Shown one piece after another: positions 1-9,821 of a stretch of DNA of 64,000 bases. How positions within the stretch are numbered: position 1 is the first letter of the stretch; every line of letters starts with the position of its first letter. The stretch spans positions 10,434,001 to 10,498,000 of the forward strand of contig OX621253.1 in assembly GCA_951640165.1 (NCBI GenBank), in the 5' to 3' direction. The translations under genes were made by a program, and so were the position numbers. This DNA comes from Pseudoips prasinana (taxonomy: Eukaryota > Arthropoda > Insecta > Lepidoptera > Nolidae). The notes below the pieces were generated by a model. It was not told the DNA's origin, did not search any database, and saw nothing but the letters and a program-made list of their open reading frames with translations.

Positions 1-1480
1 TTTTTTAGTTTTATCATTCTCTTATTTTAGATTTTACAGGGGGGGGGGGGGGGGGTGGACACTAATTTTAGCACTTTGGAAGTGACTCTCGCGTAACCTA
101 TTCAGTTTAGAAAAAAAACCGGCCAAGTGTGAGTCGGACTCGCCCATGAAGGGTTCCGTAGCAGCAAGTATTTCAGTTGATTAAATGAAAGGTAAATTAC
201 TGTTTACGATGTATGACTTATTAAAAAAAAACTACTTGCTAGATCTTGTTCAAACCAATTTTCGTTGTTAGTTTTCATGGTAATGTATGTACATCATATA
301 TTTAAACTAACAACATTTTTTTATCATTCTCTTATTTTAGAAGTTAAAGGGGGGGGGGGGGGTGGGGGGGGGCGACATTAATTTTACCATTTTGGATGTG
401 TCTCTCGCGCAAACTATTCAGTTTAGAAAAAAATGATACTGGAAACCTCAATATCATTTTTGAAGACCTATCCATAGATACCCCACATGTATGGGGACGA
501 TGAAAAAAATATTTTTTGATTTTCAGTTCTATGTATGGGGAGCCCCCAAAATTATTATTCTTTTTCTATTTTTGTGAGAAAATCTTAATGCGGTTCACAG
601 AATACATCTACTTACTTACCAAGTTTCAACAGTACAACTCTTAAACTTACGGAAAAAATTGACTGTGACATACGGACGGACGGACAGACAGACATACCAC
701 ATATATACGTATACCACACATGTATGGGTATGACGTAAAAAAAATGTTGAGTTTCAGTTCTATGTATGGGGATCCCCCAAAATTATTGTTCTTTTTCTAT
801 TTTTGTGTTTAAATCTTAATGCGGTTCACAGAATACATCTAACCAAGTTTCAACAGTACAGCTCTTATAGTTTCGGAAAAAAGTAGCTGTGACACGGACG
901 GACGTGACGGACAGACAGACATGACGAATCTATAAGGGTTCCGTTTTTTGCCATTTGGCTACGGAGACTGAAACTCAATTTTTTTTTCATTAAACCTATA
1001 CATGTGGGGATCTATGGATAGGTCATCAAAAATGATATTGAGGTTGCTTATTTTTTTTTATATTTTCATTTTTTTCTAAACTGAATAGGTAGTTTGCGCG
1101 AGAGACACTTCCAAAGTGGTAAAATGTGTCCCCCCCCCCCCCCCCGGAACTTCCAAAATTGACAGAAGTGCCCTAACTAAAAAACAGCACCACATCCAAA
1201 TTTCTTTATAGATTTTAAACTTTTTCAAAAAATCATTATTTATTTAGATTAGATTAGGGTAGCTTGATGTGCTGGCGTCTGTACATTACTTTGCACTGCC
1301 ACCGAAAATTGGTTTGAACGAGATCTAGTAAGTAGTTTTTTTAATACATCACAGATTATAAAGCGCAATTTCCTTTTCATTCAATCTACTACTACAAGAA
1401 CTTTTATGTTATTACTTGCTGCTACTGAACCCTACATGGGCGAGTCCAACTCGCATTTGCCCGCTTTTTCCTTGTAAATT
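1..1480. repeat. Composite dispersed repeat with poly-G/poly-C tracts in inverted copies
   Basis: No gene seen. Poly-G runs near 41-55 and 349-372 precede a motif ending in TATTCAGTTTAG (about 56-113 and 373-426), and its inverse with a poly-C run lies at about 1080-1145. The motif CAAGTGTGAGTCGGACTCG (125-143) and GGGTTCCGTAGCAGCAAG (152-169), typical of a common lepidopteran interspersed repeat, recur in inverse near 1425-1465. A related copy lies at 61288-61805. A solo arm of the palindromic MITE of 10124-10285 sits at about 1255-1300. Confidence 0.7.
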
Positions 1481-1644
1481 AGTGTTACCAACTCTGTAAG
1501 ATAAGTTTACATTCATCAAGTCAAATAAAGTTGCATTGTCATTAAAGTTGTGTTATATTATAATATCTTTGAGCAGTGGAGACTTTACTATATTAGTCAG
1601 AGACAAAGATATTACAATATAATAGTTATATTGTAATATCTTTG

Positions 1645-2112
1645 GTCAGAGACTAAAAAGGTATAAGCACCAGCAAAAAGTTTATTTTTTTATTTATATT
1701 ATTTTATGGCACCAAGGCGGAAAAGGATGCATCAAGGCATTGTTTCATTTTCTGAAACTGTGTAACATTTATAGTGGATTTTTATTTTTAGACTTAACGT
1801 CTTCGACAACGTATACAAGTGTTAAGATGTTCCGTGTTAATTCAAAAACTCCATCGAAGTCTCTATAATAAAATATATGGTAAAGAGACTTTACTATATA
1901 TTTTATTATATCTCTTTCTCTTTCTTCATATCTTTTTCCGCCTTGGTGCCATAAAATAATATAAATAAAAAAATAAACTTTGCAATTTTAGTTTTACCAA
2001 ACGAGGTACTAAAAGATTTATTCATTTTTAGTTTCTGTACCATAGACACATGACTTAAGTGGGTATTGTATAGTCTCTGGTGCTTATACCTTTTTTAGTC
2101 TCTGACTAATAT
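1645..2112. repeat. Foldback/MITE-like inverted repeat
   Basis: The left arm (about 1645-1730) contains AAAAAGGTATAAGCACCAG and GGCACCAAGGCGGAAAAGG. Both recur inverted in the right arm (about 1926-1980 and 2078-2110). A smaller AT-rich palindrome lies at about 1600-1652. Part of the left arm resembles the retroposed insert at 2450-2815, so these belong to one repeat family. No coding potential seen. Confidence 0.65.
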
Positions 2113-2320
2113 ATAGTTATCTGTGCTTTTTAAGATTAACGTAGTAATTACATACTCTCTGAAATATGTACTATAGTGTTACAAACTTATCTGGCCCGGT
2201 GGCCAAAAGTAGAACTAACGACGCCAGTTTGAAATGTCAATCGGCCTGTTATTCCATGACATTCCTGCCATTGATGGTTTGTTGCGTATTTATTTTTCTA
2301 GTGGTCTTTAATTGTGAAAA

Positions 2321-3341
2321 ATGCTGAAAGCTTTAAAAAGTGATGCGAGGAACGTTATATTACAAGTATTGAATTATATGAAGGAAGAAAAACGCCTTCA
2401 GTCACCAATTATACCCTTCAATAAGTTGTATGAATAAATGTATGCTGCTTTGTTTTTTTTTTTTTTTGTTTTAATTCTTTTTTACGGCTCTGGCTTCTTT
2501 GGCCTTATGAGCCTTAATTTTATTTCATTTATTGGTCAATGTCCTGTAAAGTCCGTCACAGTCAAGTCATACATTGTCCTTGACCTACCCCAGTAAAGCA
2601 GTGGAGACTTTACTAGAGGCTTCTATGGAGTTTTGGTTTCAACACGGAAAATCACAATTCACGGCAATATCGCACTTTCCTCCACTTGTGTACGTTGTCG
2701 AAGATGTTATGTCTAAAAATCCACCATATTTACACATAAAAACTCGAATTTACACCAGTTTTTGAAAATAAAACATAGCCTCGATGTGTCTTTTTCCGCG
2801 TTGGCGCCAAAACTCAATGTATGCTGCTACAGGATAGTGTTGTCAGCTTCTGAAAAAATACGAAACCCCCTTGCACTTTAAATTAAAATACATATTTTAA
2901 AATAGTCATTATTCATTTAATTTTTGCTATTTCCTTTGTAGGTGTACGGGAGCGATTTGTAAGAAAACTTATGAAAGAAAAAGAGCAAGCAGATGCAAAA
3001 ATTTATAGCAGATCAGAATATTGGTAGATCTAATTCTGAAATCCTATCATTGATTGCAGAAGCTTTTTATAAAATAGCAGTCAATGAATGGCAAAAGCAT
3101 TGCAATCATGTAAAAAAATATTGAAAATGTGTATCGAAAAAGAGATGGATACTTAGACGAGCCTTTCATCATTTATTTAGGTAGTGATAGTGAAAGTGAA
3201 AGCAGTGATTCCGATAATGATGATGAAATGACTTCTGAATTAAACCATTCCAGTGACATAATAATACCTGGAGTATCTCCGTTAGAGAACACTCAGCATA
3301 CATTTTATGTAAATTATCATAATTATTGTATTAAAATATAA
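2321..3341 (+). pseudogene. Transposon protein remnant (three fragments)
   Basis: Fragment 1 starts at the ATG at 2321 and runs about 38 codons to a stop near 2436. Fragment 2 (about 2942-3025) begins GVRERFVRKLMKEKEQ after a TTTGTAG that looks like a splice acceptor. Fragment 3 (about 3063-3341) encodes a Lys-rich stretch followed by a Ser/Asp/Glu-rich tail (GSDSESESSDSDNDDE). The central catalytic region is missing, so this cannot encode a functional transposase. Confidence 0.55.
2450..2815 (-). mobile_element. Retroposed insert with 13-bp target-site duplication, nested in the transposon
   Basis: The identical 13-mer AATGTATGCTGCT flanks it at 2437-2449 and 2816-2828. The insert starts with a T-run (2452-2467), i.e. 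a poly-A tail on the minus strand. These are the marks of LINE-driven retroposition. The body contains GGCGCCAACGCGGAAAAAG (minus strand), related to the 1645-2112 repeat. I do not recognise the source RNA. Confidence 0.75.
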
Positions 3342-3533
3342 AGATTTGTAATGACAGTATTTGTTTGCTTTTTAGTGAAGTAACATTTACGTTACAATGT
3401 GCATATTATTTTTACCCACTTTATTGCAAAAAATAGTTACTTGCAACACTAAATGCGATAACAGCGACGCTGCCAGCGGGCCAGATAAGTTTTCGGAACT
3501 GTATATGTACATATTGTACATAAGTACTCTATG

Positions 3534-3541
3534 TTTATATA
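3534..3541 (+). promoter_or_regulatory. Possible TATA-like element of ALG2
   Basis: TTTATATA lies 110 bp upstream of the ALG2 ATG in the short gap between the transposon end (3490) and the gene. Weak evidence: housekeeping genes often lack TATA boxes and this DNA is AT-rich. Confidence 0.25.
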
Positions 3542-3650
3542 CTAACAACCAAGTCTAATTGCGCCGACACTGCGGATTTGTTATTTAATTAAGTATCAAT
3601 GACTCTTGAGAATACCTTAGTTGTTTGAACCAGTGATTAAGCGTGTGACT

Positions 3651-4916
3651 ATGGTTAAAATAATATTCCTCCACCCAGACTTGGGTATCGGGGGTGCTGA
3701 AAGATTGGTTGTGGATGCTGCATTGGCTTTTAAGAAGAAAGGACACGAAGTAGCGTTTTATACGAATCATCATGATCCTTCGCATTGCTTCGCCGAGACA
3801 AGAGACGGTACATTCCCTGTAACCGTGGTCGGAGATTGGATACCCCGTTCTATTTTCGGCAGGTTCAAAGCGGCATGTGCTTATGTCCGCATGGTTTATG
3901 CAGCTGTTTACATGGCCTGGTACGTCATCCCATCGGAAGAGCCAACACTTATATTTACCGACCTTATTTCTCTTTGTATACCTTTTTTGAAATTGGCCCG
4001 AGGACCTTTTAGAATCGTATTTTATTGCCATCACCCAGATAAACTTTTGACCTCTGAAGGCGGACTACTTAAAAAGTTATATAGAGCTCCGCTAAACTGG
4101 TTGGAGGAGTTAACTACTGCACAGGCTGATAAAGTGTTAGTAAATAGCAAATATACGGCTAGAGTGTATCAGGATGCATTCCAAAAGATAAAAGACTTGC
4201 CTGATATCTGTTACCCATCTATAAACACTGAATACTTTAGAATGACAGTACCAAAGCCTTTAAAAGAAGTAGTTCCTGTTGGCACAGACAAATATGTGTT
4301 TCTTTCCATAAATAGGTATGAAAGAAAGAAAAATTTGCAACTAGCATTAAGAGCAATGGAGCATTTGAAACACATTTTAAATGAGCCTGACTGGCACCGA
4401 GTACATTTGATCATGGCAGGTGGATTTGACCCTATAAACTTAGAAAACATGGAGCACTACATTGAGTTGACCGATCTTGCAGCCGAATTGGACATAGAAG
4501 ATAAAGTGACATTTATGAAGTCTCCAAAAGATGATGAGAAAGTCTCACTATTATATAATTGTAAAGCATTAGTGTACACTCCATCAAATGAACATTTCGG
4601 CATTGTGCCATTAGAAGCTATGTATTTCAAGAAGCCAGTCATCGCTGTGAACAGTGGTGGTCCCACAGAAACAGTGGTCAATGATGTTACAGGATTTTTA
4701 TGTGAACCAAAAAGCAGGGCCTTTGCAAATGCTATGGCTAGATTAATTCTAGAACCAGAATTAGTGGAGAAACTAGGTGAAGCTGGACGGAAGAGGTTTG
4801 AGACTAAGTTCTCATTTGATGCATTTACTGACCAATTAGACGGGATTTTAACTAGGGAGAGACAGATTGTATCTGAAGCCAGGGCTATTGAGTATGAGAA
4901 TAGAAAGCAAAAATAA
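3651..4916 (+). CDS. ALG2: ALG2, alpha-1,3/1,6-mannosyltransferase
   Basis: A GT4 glycosyltransferase of 421 residues (human ALG2 is about 416). On the cytosolic face of the ER it transfers mannoses two and three from GDP-mannose onto the dolichol-linked Man1GlcNAc2 precursor of N-glycans. Seen in the sequence: the N-terminal glycine loop GIGGAERLVVDAALA (residues 12-26), a hydrophobic stretch around residues 70-125 that suits monotopic membrane attachment, SINRYERKKNL before the C-terminal GT-B lobe, and the EX7E signature EHFGIVPLE (E314, E322). The start is the ATG at 3651 (A at -3, G at +4); the frame is open 30 bp further upstream but has no ATG there. The gene is a single exon with no breaks. 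It is convergent with ASCC3. A dead transposon ends about 160 bp upstream. Confidence 0.95.
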   Translation: MVKIIFLHPDLGIGGAERLVVDAALAFKKKGHEVAFYTNHHDPSHCFAETRDGTFPVTVVGDWIPRSIFGRFKAACAYVRMVYAAVYMAWYVIPSEEPTLIFTDLISLCIPFLKLARGPFRIVFYCHHPDKLLTSEGGLLKKLYRAPLNWLEELTTAQADKVLVNSKYTARVYQDAFQKIKDLPDICYPSINTEYFRMTVPKPLKEVVPVGTDKYVFLSINRYERKKNLQLALRAMEHLKHILNEPDWHRVHLIMAGGFDPINLENMEHYIELTDLAAELDIEDKVTFMKSPKDDEKVSLLYNCKALVYTPSNEHFGIVPLEAMYFKKPVIAVNSGGPTETVVNDVTGFLCEPKSRAFANAMARLILEPELVEKLGEAGRKRFETKFSFDAFTDQLDGILTRERQIVSEARAIEYENRKQK

Positions 4917-5058
4917 CAGGATGCCAGCACACCAACAATATGTGATATTGTTTGAGTGTGCTTATCAAATATGTACATTATACAAGCAAAGTACATAAAT
5001 TGTTATGTAATTGATGGCTTAAAACAATATCCTGTTATATCATTGTAATTTCACAAAT

Positions 5059-5064
5059 AATAAA
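5059..5064 (+). promoter_or_regulatory. Candidate ALG2 polyadenylation signal
   Basis: AATAAA lies 143 bp after the ALG2 stop codon and is followed directly by an A-rich run. It is the first canonical hexamer on this strand after the gene. Confidence 0.5.
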
Positions 5065-5863
5065 AAAAAAAAATAATCTATGTACCTTATCAACAAAAAA
5101 AATATCCAAAAATATTTTTGTATGTAAAATGTTTGTGAATTTGTAGTAAATAATCAATGTCAGCTTACTTACTATGTACAATTGTGCATTTAAAAAGCTT
5201 AATATATTGTCTACTTTTCTGTATAATATTTGCTAAAATGACCTTGAAATATTATCTTTGTACATATAATTAATTGTTTTGATTAGTATGCAAGTGTATA
5301 TACTATGTACTTAGCATTTGCTACAAGTGCCTAGAAGACTGGCTATGCATTTGCAGTTTCTTAAACATTCTATTTATCACAGCAGGCCAGTGTAGCTTGA
5401 TATCTTGAACCCTGGTCTGGATTTCTGGTCATATCTGATTTGAACTGGCAGCCAATCTGTGAAGTGTGTATCTATGGTATATACTTACATACCTATAAGG
5501 TGGTATATCTTTCACTAGTGCGCACTGCAACACCCTTACATCCCGTAAGGGTGTTGCAGTTTATTGATTTTTGTGTCCGGAATATTCTGCAATGAGGTAC
5601 CACATACAATGATTCTCTGTTGTATATAGTATGCAAGTATATAATAGTATACACATATAAAGAGGTTAGTAGTGTGTATTAGATGTCAGGATGATATTTA
5701 TTCATTATTTATGTACTGGAATAGAATGATATTCTTTGCCTTTTGTACACTGGATGTTTCTAGTTGTTGAAACAAGCTGATATCAAATTGATGTCAATTT
5801 AGTTCATAATAGTAATTATAAATTCCAACATTGCCAGTTATGATTACAACATGTAGAAATCGA
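5065..5863. other. Intergenic AT-rich DNA, no gene seen
   Basis: Downstream of ALG2. No coding region or recognisable repeat apart from the perfect hairpin at 5524-5560. Confidence 0.5.
5524..5560. repeat. Perfect 16-bp hairpin
   Basis: ACTGCAACACCCTTAC (5524-5539), a 5-nt loop, then the exact inverse complement (5545-5560). Its role is unknown; it could be a MITE core or a downstream RNA structure. Confidence 0.8.
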
Positions 5864-6025
5864 CAGAGGGAATACCAGAGAACGGGCAGCAGCGTTTTTC
5901 TGTGAACTATGACCATCAAACTACGATCGCCAACCTGTCTGCCAGGCGTGGCGAATATGGCTTATCCTCCATTGTTTGGGGAGGCTTTTGTCCAGCTGTG
6001 GACATGCTTTGGCTGTTATGATGAC
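5864..6025 (+). mobile_element. RTE-derived short element (LINE head joined to LINE tail)
   Basis: Its first about 110 bp match the 5' region of the RTE LINE at 50393-53575 (GAACGGGCAGCAGCG, GCGATCGCCAACC). It then jumps directly to the LINE 3' end (GGGGAGGCTTTTGTCCAGC) and ends in a short ATGATG tail. The copy at 35561-35789 uses the same junction, so this is a propagating non-autonomous family and not a single deletion. Confidence 0.75.
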
Positions 6026-6593
6026 CAAAAATTAATTTATCATATTTCACATAGGTATAGCTTAATTTGTTCAGTTTCATGGGTAGATTTATTCCACTAT
6101 TTATATCGCACCTCCTGTAGGAGAGGAATGTAACGCCATTAAAATTTCTATTTAAAGACTATGTATCTTTATGTTTTAATATTCAGCTGCCACCATTTAT
6201 TTACTAGCATGTAGTGTTGTTTTAGCTAATAGAATATTCTTGTTGCATTGCTAAGTTTTACTTGTCTACTTTACAGTCAAATCTACATTGATCCCTCATT
6301 CATTATTGGCACCTCGGTTGGTGCAGAGATTCTAGTTATGTTGCCTAACTCAATATTTTAATAAAAAATTGTGATATGGTCTGAAAGTAGGTAGGTTAGT
6401 AATCGAAGTAATTTTATAGCTATCTACATCAGGTAGAAGCCTGGAAATTTGAATTGTATATCGAAATGATTTACGTTAAATGAATAGTGAAGATGGCCTC
6501 ACTTGTAGTTTATGGGTAGTTATTAACTCCATTTAAAAATATATTTTGTATTCTAAATCTTTCGTATCCTAAAATACTGTTAAAAATAAATAT
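6026..6593. other. Intergenic, nothing recognised
   Basis: AT-rich DNA with no convincing coding region or structured repeat. Confidence 0.4.
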
Positions 6594-6832
6594 CTTGGGA
6601 CAAGTAACACACTGCCATCTGATCCCAAACTAGTCAGAGACTGCTATGGCAACCAGACAACTGATAAACATACTTACCTATATATTTCGGAATATCTACA
6701 TACATATTACATATAGACAAATTACACCCATATACGGAACAAATAATAGTGTCCATCACATAAAGATCTGTCCCGGGTGGGAATCGAACCAACGACCTCT
6801 GGTTTAGCAGTCAGGGTCACTGACCACTGACA
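6594..6832 (-). mobile_element. SINE-A, diverged copy
   Basis: Diverged member of the tRNA-headed family described at 9839-10105. It keeps the (minus strand) B-box-like GGTTCGATTCCCACCC next to CAGATC, and GCCATCTGATCCCAAACTA toward the tail. Confidence 0.7.
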
Positions 6833-7470
6833 CATTGCTATTTATTTATTTAAAAGTGGATTGTTGGTGTAAATTAATTTGATTCTGCCGTGCCTAGTAT
6901 GGTCCCAGTTCAAACCTAACATAATTTTCGAGTAGCGAAATACATTTTTAGTTGATCCCGTGTAAATTTTCTTTGCAGTCAGTCTATTTGATATCAAAAT
7001 TATTTAATTGATCAATATTATACATTGTTAGGCAATTAGTTTGATCCCGTAGATTTTTAATAATACATTTGCGAACAAGCATAAGCCCCACTTGATATGC
7101 CACCATGTTTCTTTACCATGAGGCTTGTAAAACATATGATATTGTTGTTATCTTTTCCACAAACTCAGACTCAGCATTATGAAGGTAAATTTGATCTTTT
7201 TATACTTACCAAAATAATTCATTAAATTCCTACTGAGCTCTCTCTTACAGAAAAATAATAATGATTAAACTGCTGTATTTGAATTCATGATTATTATGCC
7301 ATACATCTATTCATTAGTCAATAAATATTTACGTCTACTGTTGTCTAGCTGAATAATAAATATTTAAAAACTATTTTGGTGTATCATTTGTTACTATTTT
7401 TCTCTACTACAGGCCTGCGCGAAGAATTGTAATTCATTAAACATTCTTTAGCGATTTTCGCAGCAGTGCG
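6833..7470. other. Intergenic, nothing recognised
   Basis: AT-rich sequence without supported features, up to the long hairpin at 7471. Confidence 0.4.
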
Positions 7471-7575
7471 TTGATTCTCCTCGAAACAATAGAACAAAAT
7501 GAGTTCTATTTTGATGGTAGGAGTCCCCGTATCAAAACAGAACTCATTTTGTTCTATTGTTCCGAGGAGAATCAA
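7471..7575 (-). repeat. 45-bp stem, 15-nt loop hairpin
   Basis: Left arm 7471-7515 and right arm 7531-7575 are inverted copies with only two differences, around a 15-nt loop (7516-7530). Both differences become G-U wobbles if the minus strand is transcribed, and A-C mismatches if the plus strand is. Right of it on the minus strand an open frame (7544-7726) reads into the stem; I do not recognise it. Confidence 0.85.
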
Positions 7576-7736
7576 AGCACGGCTGATTCCTGCGGATCTT
7601 TACCTCCGACACAAAATATCGCGTGAAAGCATCTTCTAATAAAACAAGCTGACCGTAGTTAATTTGTTTTTGCGCAGTAATTTGTCCTTCATGTGCAGTA
7701 CGTATTCGATGCAGTTGTAAAATCAATTAGACCAGT

Positions 7737-7886
7737 AAATAATAATATCCTGGGACATTATTGACACACGGCCATCTGATCCCAAACTAAGCAGCTCTGT
7801 ACTATGGAAACCACATAACTGATCATTATGTAAGAATTTGATTGATATATTACATATACCTACTACTTTTCTTGTGTAAATACATA

Positions 7887-7967
<81 letters not shown>

Positions 7968-8085
7968 CCAGACTAGACAAACAGACATGTCCATACACAC
8001 AAATATCTGTCCTGGGTGGGAATCGAACCCACGACCCCCGGCGTCAAAAGCAAGCATTTGGCAAACACGCCAACAGGCACGTCTA
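7737..8085 (-). mobile_element. SINE-A with expanded (TA)n
   Basis: Full-length SINE-A in minus orientation: the head at the right end contains A-box-like and B-box-like (GGTTCGATTCCCACCC) sequence, and the tail lies at 7737. An expanded TA microsatellite occupies about 7889-7963, at the usual position of TATATAAGTATG in this family. Confidence 0.85.
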
Positions 8086-8617
8086 GTCAGGCAAATGTAT
8101 AGAGCTTGTTTGGTGGAGGTAAATTTGGCAAAAATAATCCACTTCCTTACTACAGCTCCGGACTAAAAAGTTAATATTTACCATTAAGAAGATCCATAAA
8201 ACAACAGTGGACTGAACACTAATTTATGCAGTACAATGTTACATATATTTAAAACATTAGTCTAAGGAGTAACGTCATCAGTGTTCATTTGCGGAGTTCC
8301 CGACGGACCGCGCCCTGGCCGATTCCAGCTGACGATAGACGAGAGCAAGATAAGTCAGGGTATGATGCGCATAGGAATGCATACTTACTTTACAATCATT
8401 TTTTTGTAATTGTAACATAATTGTATTAGATTATGTTACAAGCAATTAACAATATTGAATTTGAACTTGCAACTGTTTATACATGGAAATATGTACTAAC
8501 TTGGCTTCCCTCCTGACCACCAAGCGATGTCCATCCTCTAATAATTTAGGAAATATTTTATCATATCATGCATATAATTCTGATCCTAAATCCTGTATTA
8601 TGAGTTTATTTATCAGC
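8086..8617. other. Intergenic, nothing recognised
   Basis: No supported gene or repeat. Confidence 0.4.
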
Positions 8618-8800
8618 TTTAAGGCCTCCTACGCAATATGCGGTTAACCGGAATGCGGTTAGCCGTCAGCAATCAATATTGTTGACCGGCTGCCGCATCA
8701 CAGTGCGAATAAAAACTAATTTCTCGTACAAATATCTGAGTACTGTCAGCCGCACGGCTGGCCGCATTGCGGCTAGCCGCATAGTGCTAGAAGGCCTAAG
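8618..8800. repeat. MITE with AAGGCCT-ended inverted repeats
   Basis: TTAAGGCCTCCTACGC at the left end and the inverse of AGTGCTAGAAGGCCTAAG at the right end. Interior GC-rich blocks (GCGGTTAACCG, GCGGCTAGCCGC) are themselves palindromic, so the whole element can fold into a long hairpin. Confidence 0.75.
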
Positions 8801-8861
8801 TATACGCTTACAAGTCCTAGGACAAATATGAAACGAGAAAATAAAATGCGTTAATAAATAA

Positions 8862-9723
8862 TTTATTTATATAAACCATGAAAAATTTACACAGACTAAT
8901 CTTTTATATATAATTGCAGGCCACATGTTGTATCGTTGTGCTAGTGACAATGACGCCTAAAACCGCCTTATTATTCAACTACGGGGCGCTACACCTTGTC
9001 AGTTACGAATACATTAAATGACACAATGTAAAATTAAAACATATTTGACACCTGTCATTGATATTGTCGTAACCGGTGGCGCTGGCGACGCGTAGCGGAA
9101 TAATAGTGGTATAATAGTAATTGAAAATTGATTTTTGTATGGTATAAAGGAGTACACGCAAGTATAAAGTTTATTGAAAAAACTCTACAAGAGCTCATTG
9201 AAAACGCGCGTAACCTTTGTGTACGAATGTAATTCGTAGACTCAGATGGTCGCTTCAGGATCGAGAACGAATCGAGCACTTCATTTGTTAGGTGAAATGA
9301 GGACCATGTATAAAACCTATTGAAAAAGACTCTGAGGCCATGACACAGTCATATCAACAGAAGGCGCGCGCAACCTTTGTGTACGAATTTCATTCGTATT
9401 CTATATGAATTGAAGTCGAGCACTTCGATCTAAAATGATTAATATATTGCAAGTTTTATAGGACTATGTACACGTTCAAGTATGAAAAATCACGCCACAG
9501 CTACAGCAACAGAAAGCGTGCGTAACTTTAGTTTACGAATGACATTCGTACATTTTTATCGATGTTGTCGTATACCATGCCAATGTTATGTTTAGGTAAT
9601 GGCTTTAGAGCTTAGTTCTGGCAAGTGAAATTATTTATGTTTAACAGTAGACTCGTAGGTCACGACGCGAACACATTCATAAGAAATATTTTTGTGTCGA
9701 TATATTGCAATATGTCGCGTGTC
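8862..9723 (-). other. Likely ASCC3 3' UTR with a thrice-repeated palindromic motif
   Basis: Sequence after the ASCC3 stop codon. Candidate AATAAA signals (TTTATT on the + strand) lie at 9170 and 8862. A roughly 36-nt block containing a TACGAAT...ATTCGTA palindrome occurs at 9203-9238, 9361-9398 and 9513-9550, spaced 152-160 bp, with the surrounding sequence also weakly repeated. The UTR end is inferred. Confidence 0.45.
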
Positions 9724-9821
9724 TTACTGGGTACGATCTATTACTTCGATCTGTAGGTCGTATTGCTGGTCGAGGCCCATGTAGCTGTCGCTCATTATGT
9801 ACACGGTGTACAGTATACGAC
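9724..9821 (-). CDS. ASCC3: ASCC3 terminal exon (29)
   Basis: 98 bp: two bases completing the Gly codon, then 31 codons ending [23 protein letters not shown] matches the ASCC3 C-terminus. Acceptor TTCCCAG. The total phase bookkeeping over 29 exons closes exactly at this stop. Confidence 0.94.

Larger units (their letters stand above)
2185..3490 (+). mobile_element. Degenerate DDE-type DNA transposon
   Basis: Imperfect terminal inverted repeats bound the element: ACTTATCTGGCCCGGTGGC at 2185-2203 and its inverse (GCCAGCGGGCCAGATAAGT) at 3472-3490, with a possible TA target duplication. Inside are broken pieces of a protein whose N-terminal (LKSDARNVILQV) and acidic C-terminal style I associate with insect DDE-endonuclease transposon proteins. 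The copy is dead: early stop at 2436, frameshifts, and a nested insertion. Its right end lies about 160 bp from the ALG2 start codon. The superfamily assignment (Tc1/mariner-like) is an inference. Confidence 0.65.

Noticed and set aside
3621..3650. Upstream extension of ALG2 by ten codons
   Set aside because: The extension starts with TTG, not ATG; the ATG at 3651 has good context and matches the family N-terminus.
3585..4996. Minus-strand open frames opposite ALG2
   Set aside because: Shadows of the ALG2 coding strand; ALG2 has full family motifs across the region.
7863..8057. 64-codon minus-strand frame
   Set aside because: SINE-A plus a TA microsatellite read as alternating Ile/Tyr.
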